Below are positions 46,056 through 56,226 of a DNA stretch of 64,000 nucleotides, piece by piece. The translations under genes were made by a program, and so were the position numbers. Source of the stretch: Melastoma dodecandrum (taxonomy: Eukaryota > Streptophyta > Magnoliopsida > Myrtales > Melastomataceae); contig JARUPY010000539.1 in assembly GCA_029817715.1 (NCBI GenBank), positions 2,765,501 to 2,829,500 of the forward strand. Direction: 5' to 3'. The notes under the pieces were generated by a model. That model was not told where the DNA came from. It made no database searches and was given only the letters and a program-made list of their open reading frames with translations. Position 1 is the first letter of the stretch. Every line of letters begins with the position of its first letter.

Positions 46056-46433
46056 TGCGATCAGATGAGCTCTCAAACATCCGCCCTTGTTCTTAGGTTT
46101 TAAAGAAAAGAAGAAGAAGAATAGAACGAATGAATCAACTATGTGTTTATGTATTCTCTTTCATCTGGGTTTTTGTACAGCGCGATTTGTTAAACTGCAG
46201 TTGGGATAACAAATCCCAACAACCGACTGACTTGATTTTACGTATTTGCCCTTAATGGACTGGAGCTCTCCATCCTCTATGACTTTGGGCCTCATCTCTT
46301 CAATCTATCTCGGCCCATCCTTCTAACACTTCTACGCACTGCTACTCTTCTCCTCCTTCACAACATCAGCTTGGAGCAGCTCACCAGCCTTCCTGACTGT
46401 CCCACACTTCTTCTGCTGGGTTCCTTGCTGACA
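46056..46433 (-). repeat. 5' LTR of the copia element (right)
   Basis: 378 bp, paired with 41127-41503. It is followed on the outside by the right target duplication ATGGC (46434-46438), after which the PAE exon resumes. Confidence 0.95.
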
Positions 46434-48364
46434 ATGGCAGATTGCTTCAACTAGAATAGAGTTAAGGTACTGCGATAGAGCTTCTTTTAAGGGGTCCAGT
46501 CAGAATGAGGTGTGTTGATTTAGAAAATTATGCTGGGAGCCTCCTTTCCGCAGTTAAAATCCATGGACTAGTCTTTTTCTGACAGAGATCTTGTTGACAT
46601 TCAGGCAGCTCATCTTCAGTTCCGAGGTCAACAAATATGCTAGCTGTCATGGAAGAGTTGATGTCCCCAGGAACGAAGAATGCCAAACAGGCTTGACTTT
46701 GGGACTTTTTTTTTGTATCTCTTGTTTGCTTGTTATTCTACATGTGTTTTAGTTTAATATAATCTTTCATGCAGGCTCTCCTTTCTGGATGCTCTGCCGA
46801 TGGTTTGCCTTCGATACAACATTGCGACGAGTTTTACGAGTTATTACCTGCTACTACAAAAGTCAAATGCCTAAGCAATGCCGGGATGTTTCTTGATGCG
46901 TAAGCCATCACGATTTAATTTCCATTCAAGTTAGCATAGGCTAATGCATATTGTTTTCAGGTTAGGTAAATTATCTTCTGCAATTTAGGGTGGATGTATC
47001 AAGAGGGCGCACCCTAAGGAAGCTCTACCAAAGTGTCGTGGCCTTGCAGCTAATTTTTGTTCCTTGTTCTGTGTGGTCAGTCTCCCATCTATATCACTTC
47101 CAAATCCTTTCCCAGAGACAAAACATTTTTCCCTCTTAAGGAACTATTTTGTTCCCAGAGACAAATCCTTGTTCTGTGTGGTCAGTCTCCCATCTTAAGG
47201 AACTATTTTGTTGTCGTTCACGTATTATATTTATCTTGTTGCTACTGCAGAATGTGAGAGAAAATCTACCTGACCCCTGTACCACTACCAGCCATTCCGA
47301 TCCAACTTTGGTAGTCATTTTTTTCTGTAGCATTTGCTTCCATGAAATGCTTACTGCCTCTTAAGTGGATTTCATCTCTGCTGTAATAGGGTTTGCATGT
47401 CTAAAGGAATGTGGTGATCTTGGGAATCAATTATGTTATGTCGCCTCATGTCTGCTTGCTGAAAGTCTCATGAAGTTTCTTGTTCTCTCTTGGGGTTTGT
47501 TGCTACGAAATAATGAGGGTCTTTCCCTCTTTGTTGGTTTTTCCTTTGTAAATTCTTCTATTGAAATGGGCCCATGTTGTCCAGTTCAAGGTTTCCAATC
47601 TGAGTCATACTTGCTGTTTGGCTTGATGTTGTTTCTGCTCATGGCTTGGCAATAACATCGTCTTTATTCTGGTTCTTGCAATTATATGCAAGAATGTCAT
47701 TTTCTGAATCAGTACACATGTGTGTGTCCATAAAACATTATAATGATTCACAGTTTCTCTCTGTACTCCGTTATCAGGTTCCGTCGAGTCTAGTTCCACC
47801 GACAGCTGATCCTCATTGCATCTGGAATGACTGCAAAACAAATCACGAACTCTGTAATTTCACACACATTGCTTTCTTTCAAGATCTTTTTATCGAAAAT
47901 TTCAGATTTTAGGAACCAAATGCTGGAAGCTGTAAGAGCTTCCGGTAAAAATGACCTTTTCATAAATTCATGTTTCACACATTGCCAGACTGAGAGACAG
48001 GACACATGGTTCGCTGCCGATTCCTCTCATTGGAAATACAGTACGATGTCGGGATTCTGGTGCTGTCCATGACATTGTCAAGTAGTAGTAGTAGTAGCGG
48101 GAGCATCGACGTACAGATCTATGACACCTTCTGTGGTTAGTTAAGTATGTGTCATCAGCCTTACACTAAAGGAAGTTCACATTTGACTGCGCACCTTGAT
48201 TGACCAACTGATAAGCATTCTTTTTTGTTGGGTAGAGCACCTCGTCATTATTGGAACGTTAAGATTAGACATGAGAGACTTAACACGATTATGAACTATA
48301 AGCCCTTGCAGACACATGTCAAGATAGAATAGAATCTAAAGGTTGATGTGATTAGTATCTGCCC

Positions 48365-49520
48365 TAACTTTTTTTTATAAGTAATAATGTATAACCCATA
48401 AAAAATGTCTGTACAAAAATTAAAGGGCATATTCCTGAAAATCAAGCTAACTCAAAAGAAGTGTGTACTACATATACGTATCTAGAACAGATCTGGCCAG
48501 TGTCCTAGGAGGCAATAAACGCTCACTAAGTCGACGCTTATTATGCTCCCTTCACAAGTAATAGATACATTCAGCAAACATCCGAATGAAAGGTCGACGC
48601 CGCCGAAGTGTCGCTCCAGTCGACGAGACTAGCAGACCAAAAATAGCACTAAATCTCCGTGGGAAATTCGGTGCTACAATTCGACCAAGAGTATACATTC
48701 ACACCTCCGCTGAGTATGAGCATGTAAAAAAAGAGGTGGTCAAATCGCTCTCGTCTCGATCCACATAGAGCACATGTAGACGAAGAAGAAACACCAAGAG
48801 AGAAAAGCATATCCGATGTGTATAACCTCCCCTGAACGGCCAACCAGAGAACAAAAGAGAACCACGGTAGCATGCCCTTAGACCAAACAAAACTAGCCCA
48901 AGGAACATTCTCATGCTCGCTACAGATATATCTCTATGCAGAAGCAATAGTGAAATCTCCATCAGGGCGTAAAGACCAGACAACCCGATCAGATATACCT
49001 GGCGATGGATAACAAGTAACCGGCAAAAGCTCTTGTAACCTGTCAAAACACGCACGCCTGTGCCGATGAATCCTCAAATCACCACCCTCAACGTAACGCC
49101 GCCAACTCGGATCAAAAAAGAAGTCCGCCACAAAAATTGTAGAAGGATCCTCGATCGCTCGATCTCCCCACGTCCAAAGATCTCCATCAAAGGACCCAGT
49201 GAGGACCACGTATTAAACAAGAAGGAAATCCTGCTGCCATCCACCATGCGCCACGAAATAAGTCGACGAACAAGATGTATTAACGTCAACAGTCGTATCC
49301 AGATCCAGGAACATCTATCCGGCTGCCTCGCCTGCCAGAACGACTCACCTTTCAGAAGATATGTCCTCGCCCATCGAGCCCATACAGAGTCCTCCAAATT
49401 CGAGAAGAGATGCCAAATGTGCTTCATCATCGCCGCTCGGTTCCACTTTGTGACCCGCTTAAGACCAAGCCCTCCTTGTTCCTTTGGCCTACACTGTGTT
49501 TCACGCTACCTTGGCCTCGT
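48365..49520 (-). mobile_element. 5'-truncated LINE fragment in the last PAE intron
   Basis: Minus-strand translations in two frames give the C-terminal part of a plant LINE ORF2: PKEQGGLGLKRVTKWNRAAM (near 49,480-49,420), SVWARWARTYLLKGESFW, SWIWIRLLTL and ISWRMVDGSRISFLFNTW (about 49,400-49,220). Then come the zf-RVT stretch CALCGSRRERFDHLFF and upstream ..LPVTCYPSPG (49,200-48,700). Endonuclease and RT proper are missing. A T8 run at 48,369 on the plus strand may be the poly-A tail. Frame breaks show it is dead. Both borders are estimates. Confidence 0.8.
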
Positions 49521-49663
49521 GGTCCTAACCTTTTTAAGGCGCCTTTTCATGTCCATTGCAGGGTATTGCAGAATCCGTAGGAGACTGGTATTTTGATCGA
49601 AAGTCTGTCAAAACTATTGACTGTGCTTACTCCTGTGATAAAACATGCCATAATCTCGTCTAG

Positions 49664-50438
49664 GGATGTGCAATTTGGGTCCCCTCTCCCTTCATTCCTT
49701 CATTTACTTAATGAGGAATCCTGCTGTGTTGGTTAGAGTGTGAGGCCTCGGCCGCACAAAGGAATGAGCAGATGGCCCCCATTTTACTTAGTGATTAAAG
49801 GATGTAGTAGTTTTCAGAAAAGCTGAAGGAAAGGCCCTTTCGGCCTATCTTTAGAACTTGATCATTTTGGATTATGCACTTGAACGCCTTTATTTACCCC
49901 GATTTGGCAGATCGAACTCATTTGAGTTTTACTAAAGTATGCAGTTAGTTCCCTTTTTGAACACTGTAATAGGAATTGCAACCGAGGATCAAAGTTGGAA
50001 AGCAGAAAAGTCCAATTTTACCAGCCTGTGTGTCAAAAGCTTTGATAAGCCAGTGGTGTCAGAAATCCGCTATTGGGACAGCGCATCAATCCCAGGAATC
50101 AGAATGTCCGTAATGTTTATCTCCTCCATTGTTTGTTCTTATCTCTGCATTTTTCTAATCCCAATGATTTCAGATTCCTTGTACAGGGGAGAGGGATAAC
50201 TTGGGAAAAGAAAAGCTTCTGCAATATAATATGATTTTATACACAAAATCTATCACCAGTACATGTATAAAGTCGAGCTATACAAAACCAGAGCCAGATT
50301 TTCTTCCTTCTATTGACCAGCCAAAAGTGGCAAAGGAAAAAACAACACAGAGATCCAATCTTCTACCTTTCCCTAGAAAATCTCACTGGAAATTTACCCA
50401 GAATGTCAAAAGGAGAAGAAGAGTAGGGAATTGAGAAA
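49664..50438. other. Intergenic spacer
   Basis: Convergent 3' flanks of the PAE pseudogene and the unknown minus-strand gene. Nothing further seen. Confidence 0.55.
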
Positions 50439-51479
50439 TCAATTGCTGTTCAGGGATGAAGATGCCAATGCAACCATCTGTGCCCAGACCTTTAGCCTGG
50501 CCTTCACATCCCTCGGATCATCTCCTGATCAATGAAATCAACCCAAAGAAAATTATCAATCGTCGATCATATCAGAACGGCAATCATCTCCACTAATCCA
50601 AAGGACTAACTCATCATCAGTGAAAAGGAAAGCTCGGTAATTTATACCTGGACTTGAGATTCTCCAATTAGCAATGGGAGAGTTCCCGCCGCTGCTTCCA
50701 CCGGTGTCGACAGATCCCGATATCGAGATCCGACCCGGGATCTCGATTGTTCTCTCGTGCTCGAGCTCCAACTCTAGACCCAGTTCCCTGCAAGCCTTTA
50801 CCTCCTCCATGTCCATCCACAGCCGACTGTTCCCGCCCTTCGCTCTCGTCATCACCATCAGCCCATTCCCTCCTCCACCACTGCCCCCACCACCGCACTC
50901 GCTCTCCCCACCTCCGCCGTCGTTACGGTTCTGCTCGCCCCACCTCCCACTCCCACCCTCGCTGCCAAATCCCGCTCTCTTCACTTTCTTCTTCTTCTTC
51001 TTGGTCCTGTTTTCCTTATCCTTCCGAGCCTCGCTATCACTTGCGTACTCCTCCTTGCTCGCTGCCATCCCCTGCCTCACCCTCCACGCCTCTCGCGGCG
51101 ATGTCCCGAGCATTGAGCATGACGAGAAACTACCCGAGCCCTCTCCAACCCCCCCTTCCTCCTCTTCCTCCTCGTCCTCAGATAACTCCGCATCGGCGTC
51201 GAAATTCTCGATCGACAGTAAAGACAACTGAGACCCCACGGCATCCCCATCGTCCCCTCCGCACAAGCTCGAATACCCACCATTCCTTCCTCTGGAACCC
51301 TCTCCAGCATCGTTCTCCTCGTAAAAGTCACAACTTTCATTAGTGGTGAAGCTGCTGGTGCAAACAGAGAGCCTGGACAGGTTCCTGGAGCTGGGGTTAC
51401 GGTAAATCCCGCCGTAGAAGTCGTCTGACTCGTCCTCGGGGGCAGCCATCGCCCGCGGCATAAACTCTTCCTCGGCCAT
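50439..51479 (-). CDS. Plant-specific protein of unknown function (305 aa), 2 exons
   Basis: Exons (minus): 51479-50648 and 50524-50439. Without splicing the frame would end at 50556 with an implausible tail; the junction SSPG then DDPRDVKARLKVWAQMVAL gives a better, helix-forming C-terminus. The N-terminal half has Ser/Asp/Glu-rich tracts (QLSLLSIENFDADAELSEDE, acidic run), a Lys run with KKKKKKVKRAG that may be nuclear targeting, then Gly-rich stretches, and SRLWMDMEEVKACRELGLEL. No catalytic domain is recognised. From memory, Arabidopsis has unannotated genes beside PAE3 and PAE6 that could be its counterparts. Expression and function are unknown. Confidence 0.75.
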
Positions 51480-54069
51480 AGCAAGATCACTCCTTTAAGG
51501 TGAGTGAAGGAGGATGAAGGGGAAGAGGAATTGTCTGGATTGTGTTGGGGGAGTAGTGATTGGTGATCATACGTTACTTTGAAGATGTCGTTGTGTGTGA
51601 ATGTGATAAGATGAAGATGAACAGGCAAAGTCAGGCCGACCACCCCTTCACATTTATAAAACCACAACCTCCCCCCAACTCATTCTTTTCCCCAAGCTTA
51701 TTATAATAATTGATTGATGATCCTTCCTACTTAAATGGTTATAATAATATATGTATGTATTTGGGAATGAGTCGTAGGTTGTAATATATTTTCTCTTTCA
51801 TTGGAATCCAATCAAATCATGCCAATGTGTCCATGAATGATTTGATTATTGGGCAAAAAGAAATTTTCAAATAATTATAGCATTAGTTGATGTTGGATTT
51901 ATAGGTTTCTATTTTTATCAAAGAGGTTAGCCCAATTGTCGGCATTCTATATTAAATGATCGAAGCTCCCACACAAATATAACATAATAAATGAGTTTGA
52001 GGTTGTTGGTTGGTTATCTCTTGGTGTAATTATTTGATAGTAATTAGTTTTAGTGTGAACTAGAGACATTTGTAATTCAATGATTTGTCTTATGGCCAAG
52101 CTTAGAGAGTTCGTCCCAAAGGGCAACACGTGCCCCGACGCTTTCGTTCGGGGATGTAAATGAAAAGGATAATCCTGCTTGTCGTGACCACCCACTTTCT
52201 CCATCCCATCCTTTTGTCCCTATTCCAGACAAGGGTTTCACTAGATTTACTTCATATTATGTAATATTTCTTTCCTCGGACGACCAAAAGATAACCGCAA
52301 CTCTTTACTCCCACGCGTTTGTTGTCGTCATTCCCCTAGTAAAATCCTGTCGACTTCCCTTTTCTTTTAAGAAAAATGGTTCTTATAGTCGTGGACTGGA
52401 AAGTGCATTAGATATTTTCTTTTAGCTCTCTTGACGAGGACGACGCCCGTTGTCGATCTATAAACGGGGATTAGATAACACGGTTAGATGGTGATCCTTG
52501 CCCATGCTTGAGCGAGGCTGTTTTGGTGGAAAAAGAGGTATGGGTACGGGAAGGAACGTGATCAGAATACGAAAGTTCTAGTGCGAGTACTGGAGCGATG
52601 TTCGTAAGGGAGGCACGGATTATCTGACTCAGTTTTCTTGGCATGGGGAACTGCTTAGATGAGGAGAAGGCAACACTCGTTGACGGACAAGCAGGTGGCA
52701 GGTGACATGGAGTGAGACGGGCAACTGTACGAGGATGCGAACACCTGAGTACCAACTGTAAGGCACATACAAAGAGAGGAGCACAGACAAAGAGCACGAA
52801 TAGTTACATGTTCAGGCAATTGACGAACGGATGGGCGTTACGATGCAGATGCGACAAGACATGTGGGTTATGAGGATTCTGGTTGTCAGGCGCTCCTTAT
52901 AGGTGAAGCAATAATAAAGATTCGTCGAAGGTTGCTTGTGGCAAGTGACGACGAAACAGTCATAACATGTTGCAGGTGACCCTTCGGATGACTGTCGTAG
53001 GAGGCAACCTGATACGGCCATAGACGACCGTTGATGTCTCGAATCGTGTAGACTTTCCAGATTCCTCGTGGTCACATGATGTCCAAGTGTCAACATACTT
53101 GTAATTTGATTCCCTCTTAACGCCTATGAATTAATGAAATGAGAACTTGCGAGAGTACCTTAGTGAAGACAGGTTGTATAAACGATTGTATTCGTTGTAT
53201 TGTTATGAGTAATAATACCAAGTGATCTTCATCATCCGGACACGGCCATTGTGTTCTTGAGAGGGGAGAAAAAAGGGCGATCATACCTAGAATGGGAGCC
53301 AGGTGAGTACATTGCGAGGTTGAACGACCGTAAGGTTCTTCCCGTCGTCACACGGGAGGGAAAAAAGCTCGTCTCCTTCCATTTTGGTTTTTCTTCGACG
53401 GCGGGCGGGGAGGAAGGGTGTGAGTCAAATTCAAAACCCCCAATCACCGACAAACTTACTCCTAAACTTAAATTATAAGTAAAAAAATAATAATGAACAA
53501 TCGACGTGGGTGGTTCTGGTTTTGAGGATTGAGATCCCGACAAGTCCCCCCCTCTGACCACCCGTAAAAACCAAACCCCCCAATTGTCTTTCCTTGAATC
53601 CATGGAAAACGAAGCGATGTTGATTGAGCCAAAGGAACAACACAGAGCAGATAGGGGACACCCACTCCAATTAAACGCCCTCGCTTTCGATTTGTAAGTT
53701 TGTGGCGATCATTAAATATTGAGTGGGTCGTGATGAGGAGGGGAGGAAAGGAATACAAAAATAAAAGAAATATCTGAAAATCTCGGGCAAACATGTCACT
53801 GTTTGTTTGGATCACGACAGGTTAAGAAGAGTCCACTCTTTGCCCCCATTATTGAACACGTCCCAGTTTATGGCATTACGAGACACGTGCACCCTCTCTC
53901 CCCCAATTAACTTCCGCTACATAATCTTTTTTGTGTTTTGAGATTAGCATCGTTGTGTTTTGTTGAGATGGAGAAGGGAAAAAAAAGGAAAGTGGTCGAC
54001 AGGAGAGAACAGCTGGTCAAACATTTGATCGTCCTTTCCGTCCCTTGTCTGAATGGGAGAACCAACGCC

Positions 54070-54131
54070 AGGCCCATAATGGGCCTCGGTAATAACGGCC
54101 ATGGCCCAAATATATGGGCCTTATGGGCCCG
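54070..54131. promoter_or_regulatory. Cluster of site II (GGCCCA/TGGGCC) motifs
   Basis: About six GGCCCA/TGGGCC words occur in 62 bp: AGGCCCATAATGGGCCTC, CATGGCCCAAA, ATGGGCCTTATGGGCCCG. Several are back to back. Such clusters bind TCP-type factors in plant promoters, but no gene start is visible nearby. Confidence 0.5.
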
Positions 54132-54704
54132 TTCCAGATCTTTATTACCCCTCGGACATCATCCATTCCTCTGGTCGGAAGCATTTTAGTTTCAACCCAA
54201 TCCCCAAACCAACCCCCCCCCACCCTGGTTTTCTAATTTACATGGAGCAAAAACTTGTCCTTAGCCATTGAGGTTTGGAACCTATATTCCGGTATAGTGT
54301 CAACATCGATTGTTGGTATGGGACCATAAAAAGCTCAGCATCGACCTTCTTCCAATCATGCAGAAGGGTTTCGGGTCCATGAAATGAGTTTCGTCCCGGC
54401 CGACTCAAGCGTCTCTGGGGTTACGTGAATTTCTCATTCGAGTTATTTGAAGGGTTTGATGCTATGATAGGGGAGTCCCAAGGAAGGATCAAGGGTCGAG
54501 TTTTGTCCTCTGTTCGTTTCCGATTTGGAAGCAGTGAAAGTGGCAAAAGGGGTGGGGGTGTCACGTTGCCTACAGTCCATTGTCCGATACCGTGATAAAG
54601 GTCACGTTTACGACCATAGAGGACGGATGTAGACTTATCGAGTCGAGATCGAGACGATTCCGAAACCCGACGCATTGGATTTTCACATACAAATATTAAT
54701 ATCA

Positions 54705-54734
54705 GAGGAGGAAGAAGAAGAAGAAGAAGAAGAA
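54705..54734 (+). repeat. (GAA)n microsatellite
   Basis: A GAG/GAA run of about ten trinucleotides lies about 130 bp downstream of the MYB stop codon. Confidence 0.9.
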
Positions 54735-54859
54735 CACGTGTGTAAGGAAAAGAAAACACTGCAACTTCACGACCTGTGTGATAAGAACAGGGGCCAATTC
54801 CAAATATTTCAGTCTCTAGTCTTCTCCAACTTCGGATTCATCTTCATATCATCTTACTC

Positions 54860-56100
54860 CTACATTTGTCTCAAAAGTGCCGTTAATCTCGGCATGTCGA
54901 TATCCCTCTCTGGCGTTCCGCCGTAGCTGTTCGATATGGACGCTGCTTCGGCCTGGAGTTGTAACCAAATCGGGTTCGAATAGCCCTCCGACCCCAGCAA
55001 CGCTTCCTCTTCGGGCTTCACCATCATCTGGTCATTTGATCCCGGAACTGAGGACGTATTCAGAAAGTACCCTGGCCACTTGAATTCACGGTCCCACGCT
55101 GTGCCCTGTTTCTCGATGGAGGAGTATATGTCGAAAATGTCGAAGAAGGGCCTGGCACTGCCACTGCTCGAGCTGCTGCTGGTAGAAGGGTTAGGATTAA
55201 CATTGGTGCCAGCTGGATAAGGGGGGAAGTAGGGGAGATCGTCGATGGCGACACAGTTCTCGGCAGAATTCAAGCAAGATGGAGCATAACTGAGTTGGGG
55301 TAGGGAGAATTGCCAGCTCCAGTCTGGGTTGCAGTCGTTGATCAAACCCGGGACCGAAGATGGCACCGCCTGAACTATCATATCGCTGTCCAATCTACAA
55401 CTAAGGGTCCTGTCGGGTGGGCTCAGACTGGCTTCGGGCATGTAAATCCTGTCAGTTCCGCCGCTGCTTTCCCCTGCATTCTCGACCTCCGAGATTGGCT
55501 TGTGCGTAATTGGGTTGATGCCCTTCTGGCGGAGCTTCTTCTTCAGGCATGAGTTCCACAGGTTCTTAATCTCGTTATCAGTCCTCCCCGGAAGTTTCGT
55601 CGCAATCTGGGACCACCTGATACGCCCAAGAGAAAAAAAGAAGCAGCAGAAGCAAAAATTCCATAAATTATTTCCAAGAACCCGTAGAGAAAACATCTGA
55701 AATGCGGCCGCCACCGTGACTTTATGATGAGCAAACATTCACCTGTTGCCAAGGACAGCATGTAATTTGACGATGAGATCCTCCTCCTCCTGCGAGAACG
55801 CCCCCCTCTTCAAATCCGGCCGAAGGTAATTCATCCACCTCAACCGGCAACTCTTCCCGCACCTCTGCAGACCTGTTAAAAACAATACCCCAAAAATATC
55901 ACCCCATTTCGCCAAGCGCACGTGCGTTAAAAGTACTTGAGGGGGGAGGGGGGAATGCTGCATGTACCGGCTTGCTTGGGGACGGAGCTCCAGCAGCCGT
56001 GGCCATAAACAGTGATGTGACGGAGGAGCTTCTCGTCTTCCTCGGGCGACCACAGACCTTTCCGAAGCTTCTGCTTGTAGCAGCAGGAGTGCCTTCCCAT
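54860..56100 (-). CDS. R2R3-MYB transcription factor, MYB55/61/86 group, 3 exons
   Basis: Exons (minus): 56100-55968, 55872-55743, 55616-54860, giving 339 residues. Intron positions are the usual two of plant R2R3-MYBs. R2 holds the Trp triad in [12 protein letters not shown] and [13 protein letters not shown], and R3 holds [13 protein letters not shown] and [20 protein letters not shown]. The start [17 protein letters not shown] and the post-domain motif [20 protein letters not shown] mark the MYB61/50/55/86 subgroup. The C-terminus is Ser/Pro-rich and acidic and ends in [11 protein letters not shown]61-type factors control secondary wall, mucilage, stomatal and resource allocation programmes; which of these applies is not visible. 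Exon 1 is compact and intact. Confidence 0.94.
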
Positions 56101-56219
56101 AACGTAAGATTATCACGGGAACTCAGTCGGAGCAAGAGAAGTGAAGCGGCTGCTGCTGCTCGCGAAGTCGATGCTGTGGTGATGTTGTTCTTGTGCAGGT
56201 GCGATGGAGGACGATGTAC

Positions 56220-56226
56220 TTTTATA
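56220..56226 (-). promoter_or_regulatory. TATA box of the MYB gene
   Basis: TATAAAA on the minus strand, about 120 bp upstream of the MYB ATG. Confidence 0.6.

Larger units (their letters stand above)
41127..46433 (-). mobile_element. Complete Ty1/copia retrotransposon inserted in the PAE gene
   Basis: The element is 5,307 bp with two LTRs (377 and 378 bp), 5-bp target duplication, PBS and polypurine tract, all in the expected order on the minus strand. LTRs start TGTCAGCAAG and end ..TGATCGCA. By eye they differ at about 16 sites plus one 1-base indel (about 96% identical), so insertion is evolutionarily recent but not current. The polyprotein is inactivated (separate entry). The element lies antisense to the gene it interrupts. 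Confidence 0.95.
40307..49663 (+). pseudogene. Pectin acetylesterase (PAE, CE13) pseudogene, split by a copia insertion
   Basis: Recognisable exons: 40307-40526 (signal peptide, PLMVGLTLIEGAAKNKGA), 40654-40736 ([20 protein letters not shown]), about 40912-41126 continued at 46434-46509, 46605-46690, 46775-46899, 46989-47049, 47251-47309, 47778-47882, 47906-48040 and 49562-49663 ([17 protein letters not shown], stop). The nucleophile region survives as [20 protein letters not shown]; the family usually has GCSAGG. Lesions: TGA inside exon 3 (near 40,943), a 1-nt loss at 46,470-46,475, TAG for the Trp of FNWNR, a frame break in exon 4 near 46,640, a missing exon (the CFFPQN..NAAYDTWQ part) between 47,310 and 47,778, a 2-nt loss near 48,025, and a complete copia element. 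PAEs deacetylate cell-wall pectin. The gene is dead here but its full order is retained, so inactivation is fairly recent. Confidence 0.88.
51480..54859. other. Intergenic, no supported gene; possible decayed repeat
   Basis: The stretch 52,470-53,280 has a composition unlike its flanks and resembles decayed LTR-type DNA, but no terminal repeats, PBS or protein motif could be found. Frames such as 52471-52797, 53232-53603 and 53468-53815 show no family motif. Confidence 0.4.

Noticed and set aside
47365..47655. 96-codon plus-strand ORF between PAE exons
   Set aside because: Lies in the intron where a PAE exon is missing; its sequence does not match the lost exon or any other family.
50674..51343. 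Long plus-strand ORFs opposite the unknown minus gene
   Set aside because: Antisense shadows of the Ser/Gly/Glu-rich coding sequence; Pro/Ser-rich with no domain.
52471..53815. Solo LTR or gene in the MYB-side spacer
   Set aside because: Composition suggests decayed repeat, but no TG..CA borders with target duplication, PBS or protein motif could be found by eye.
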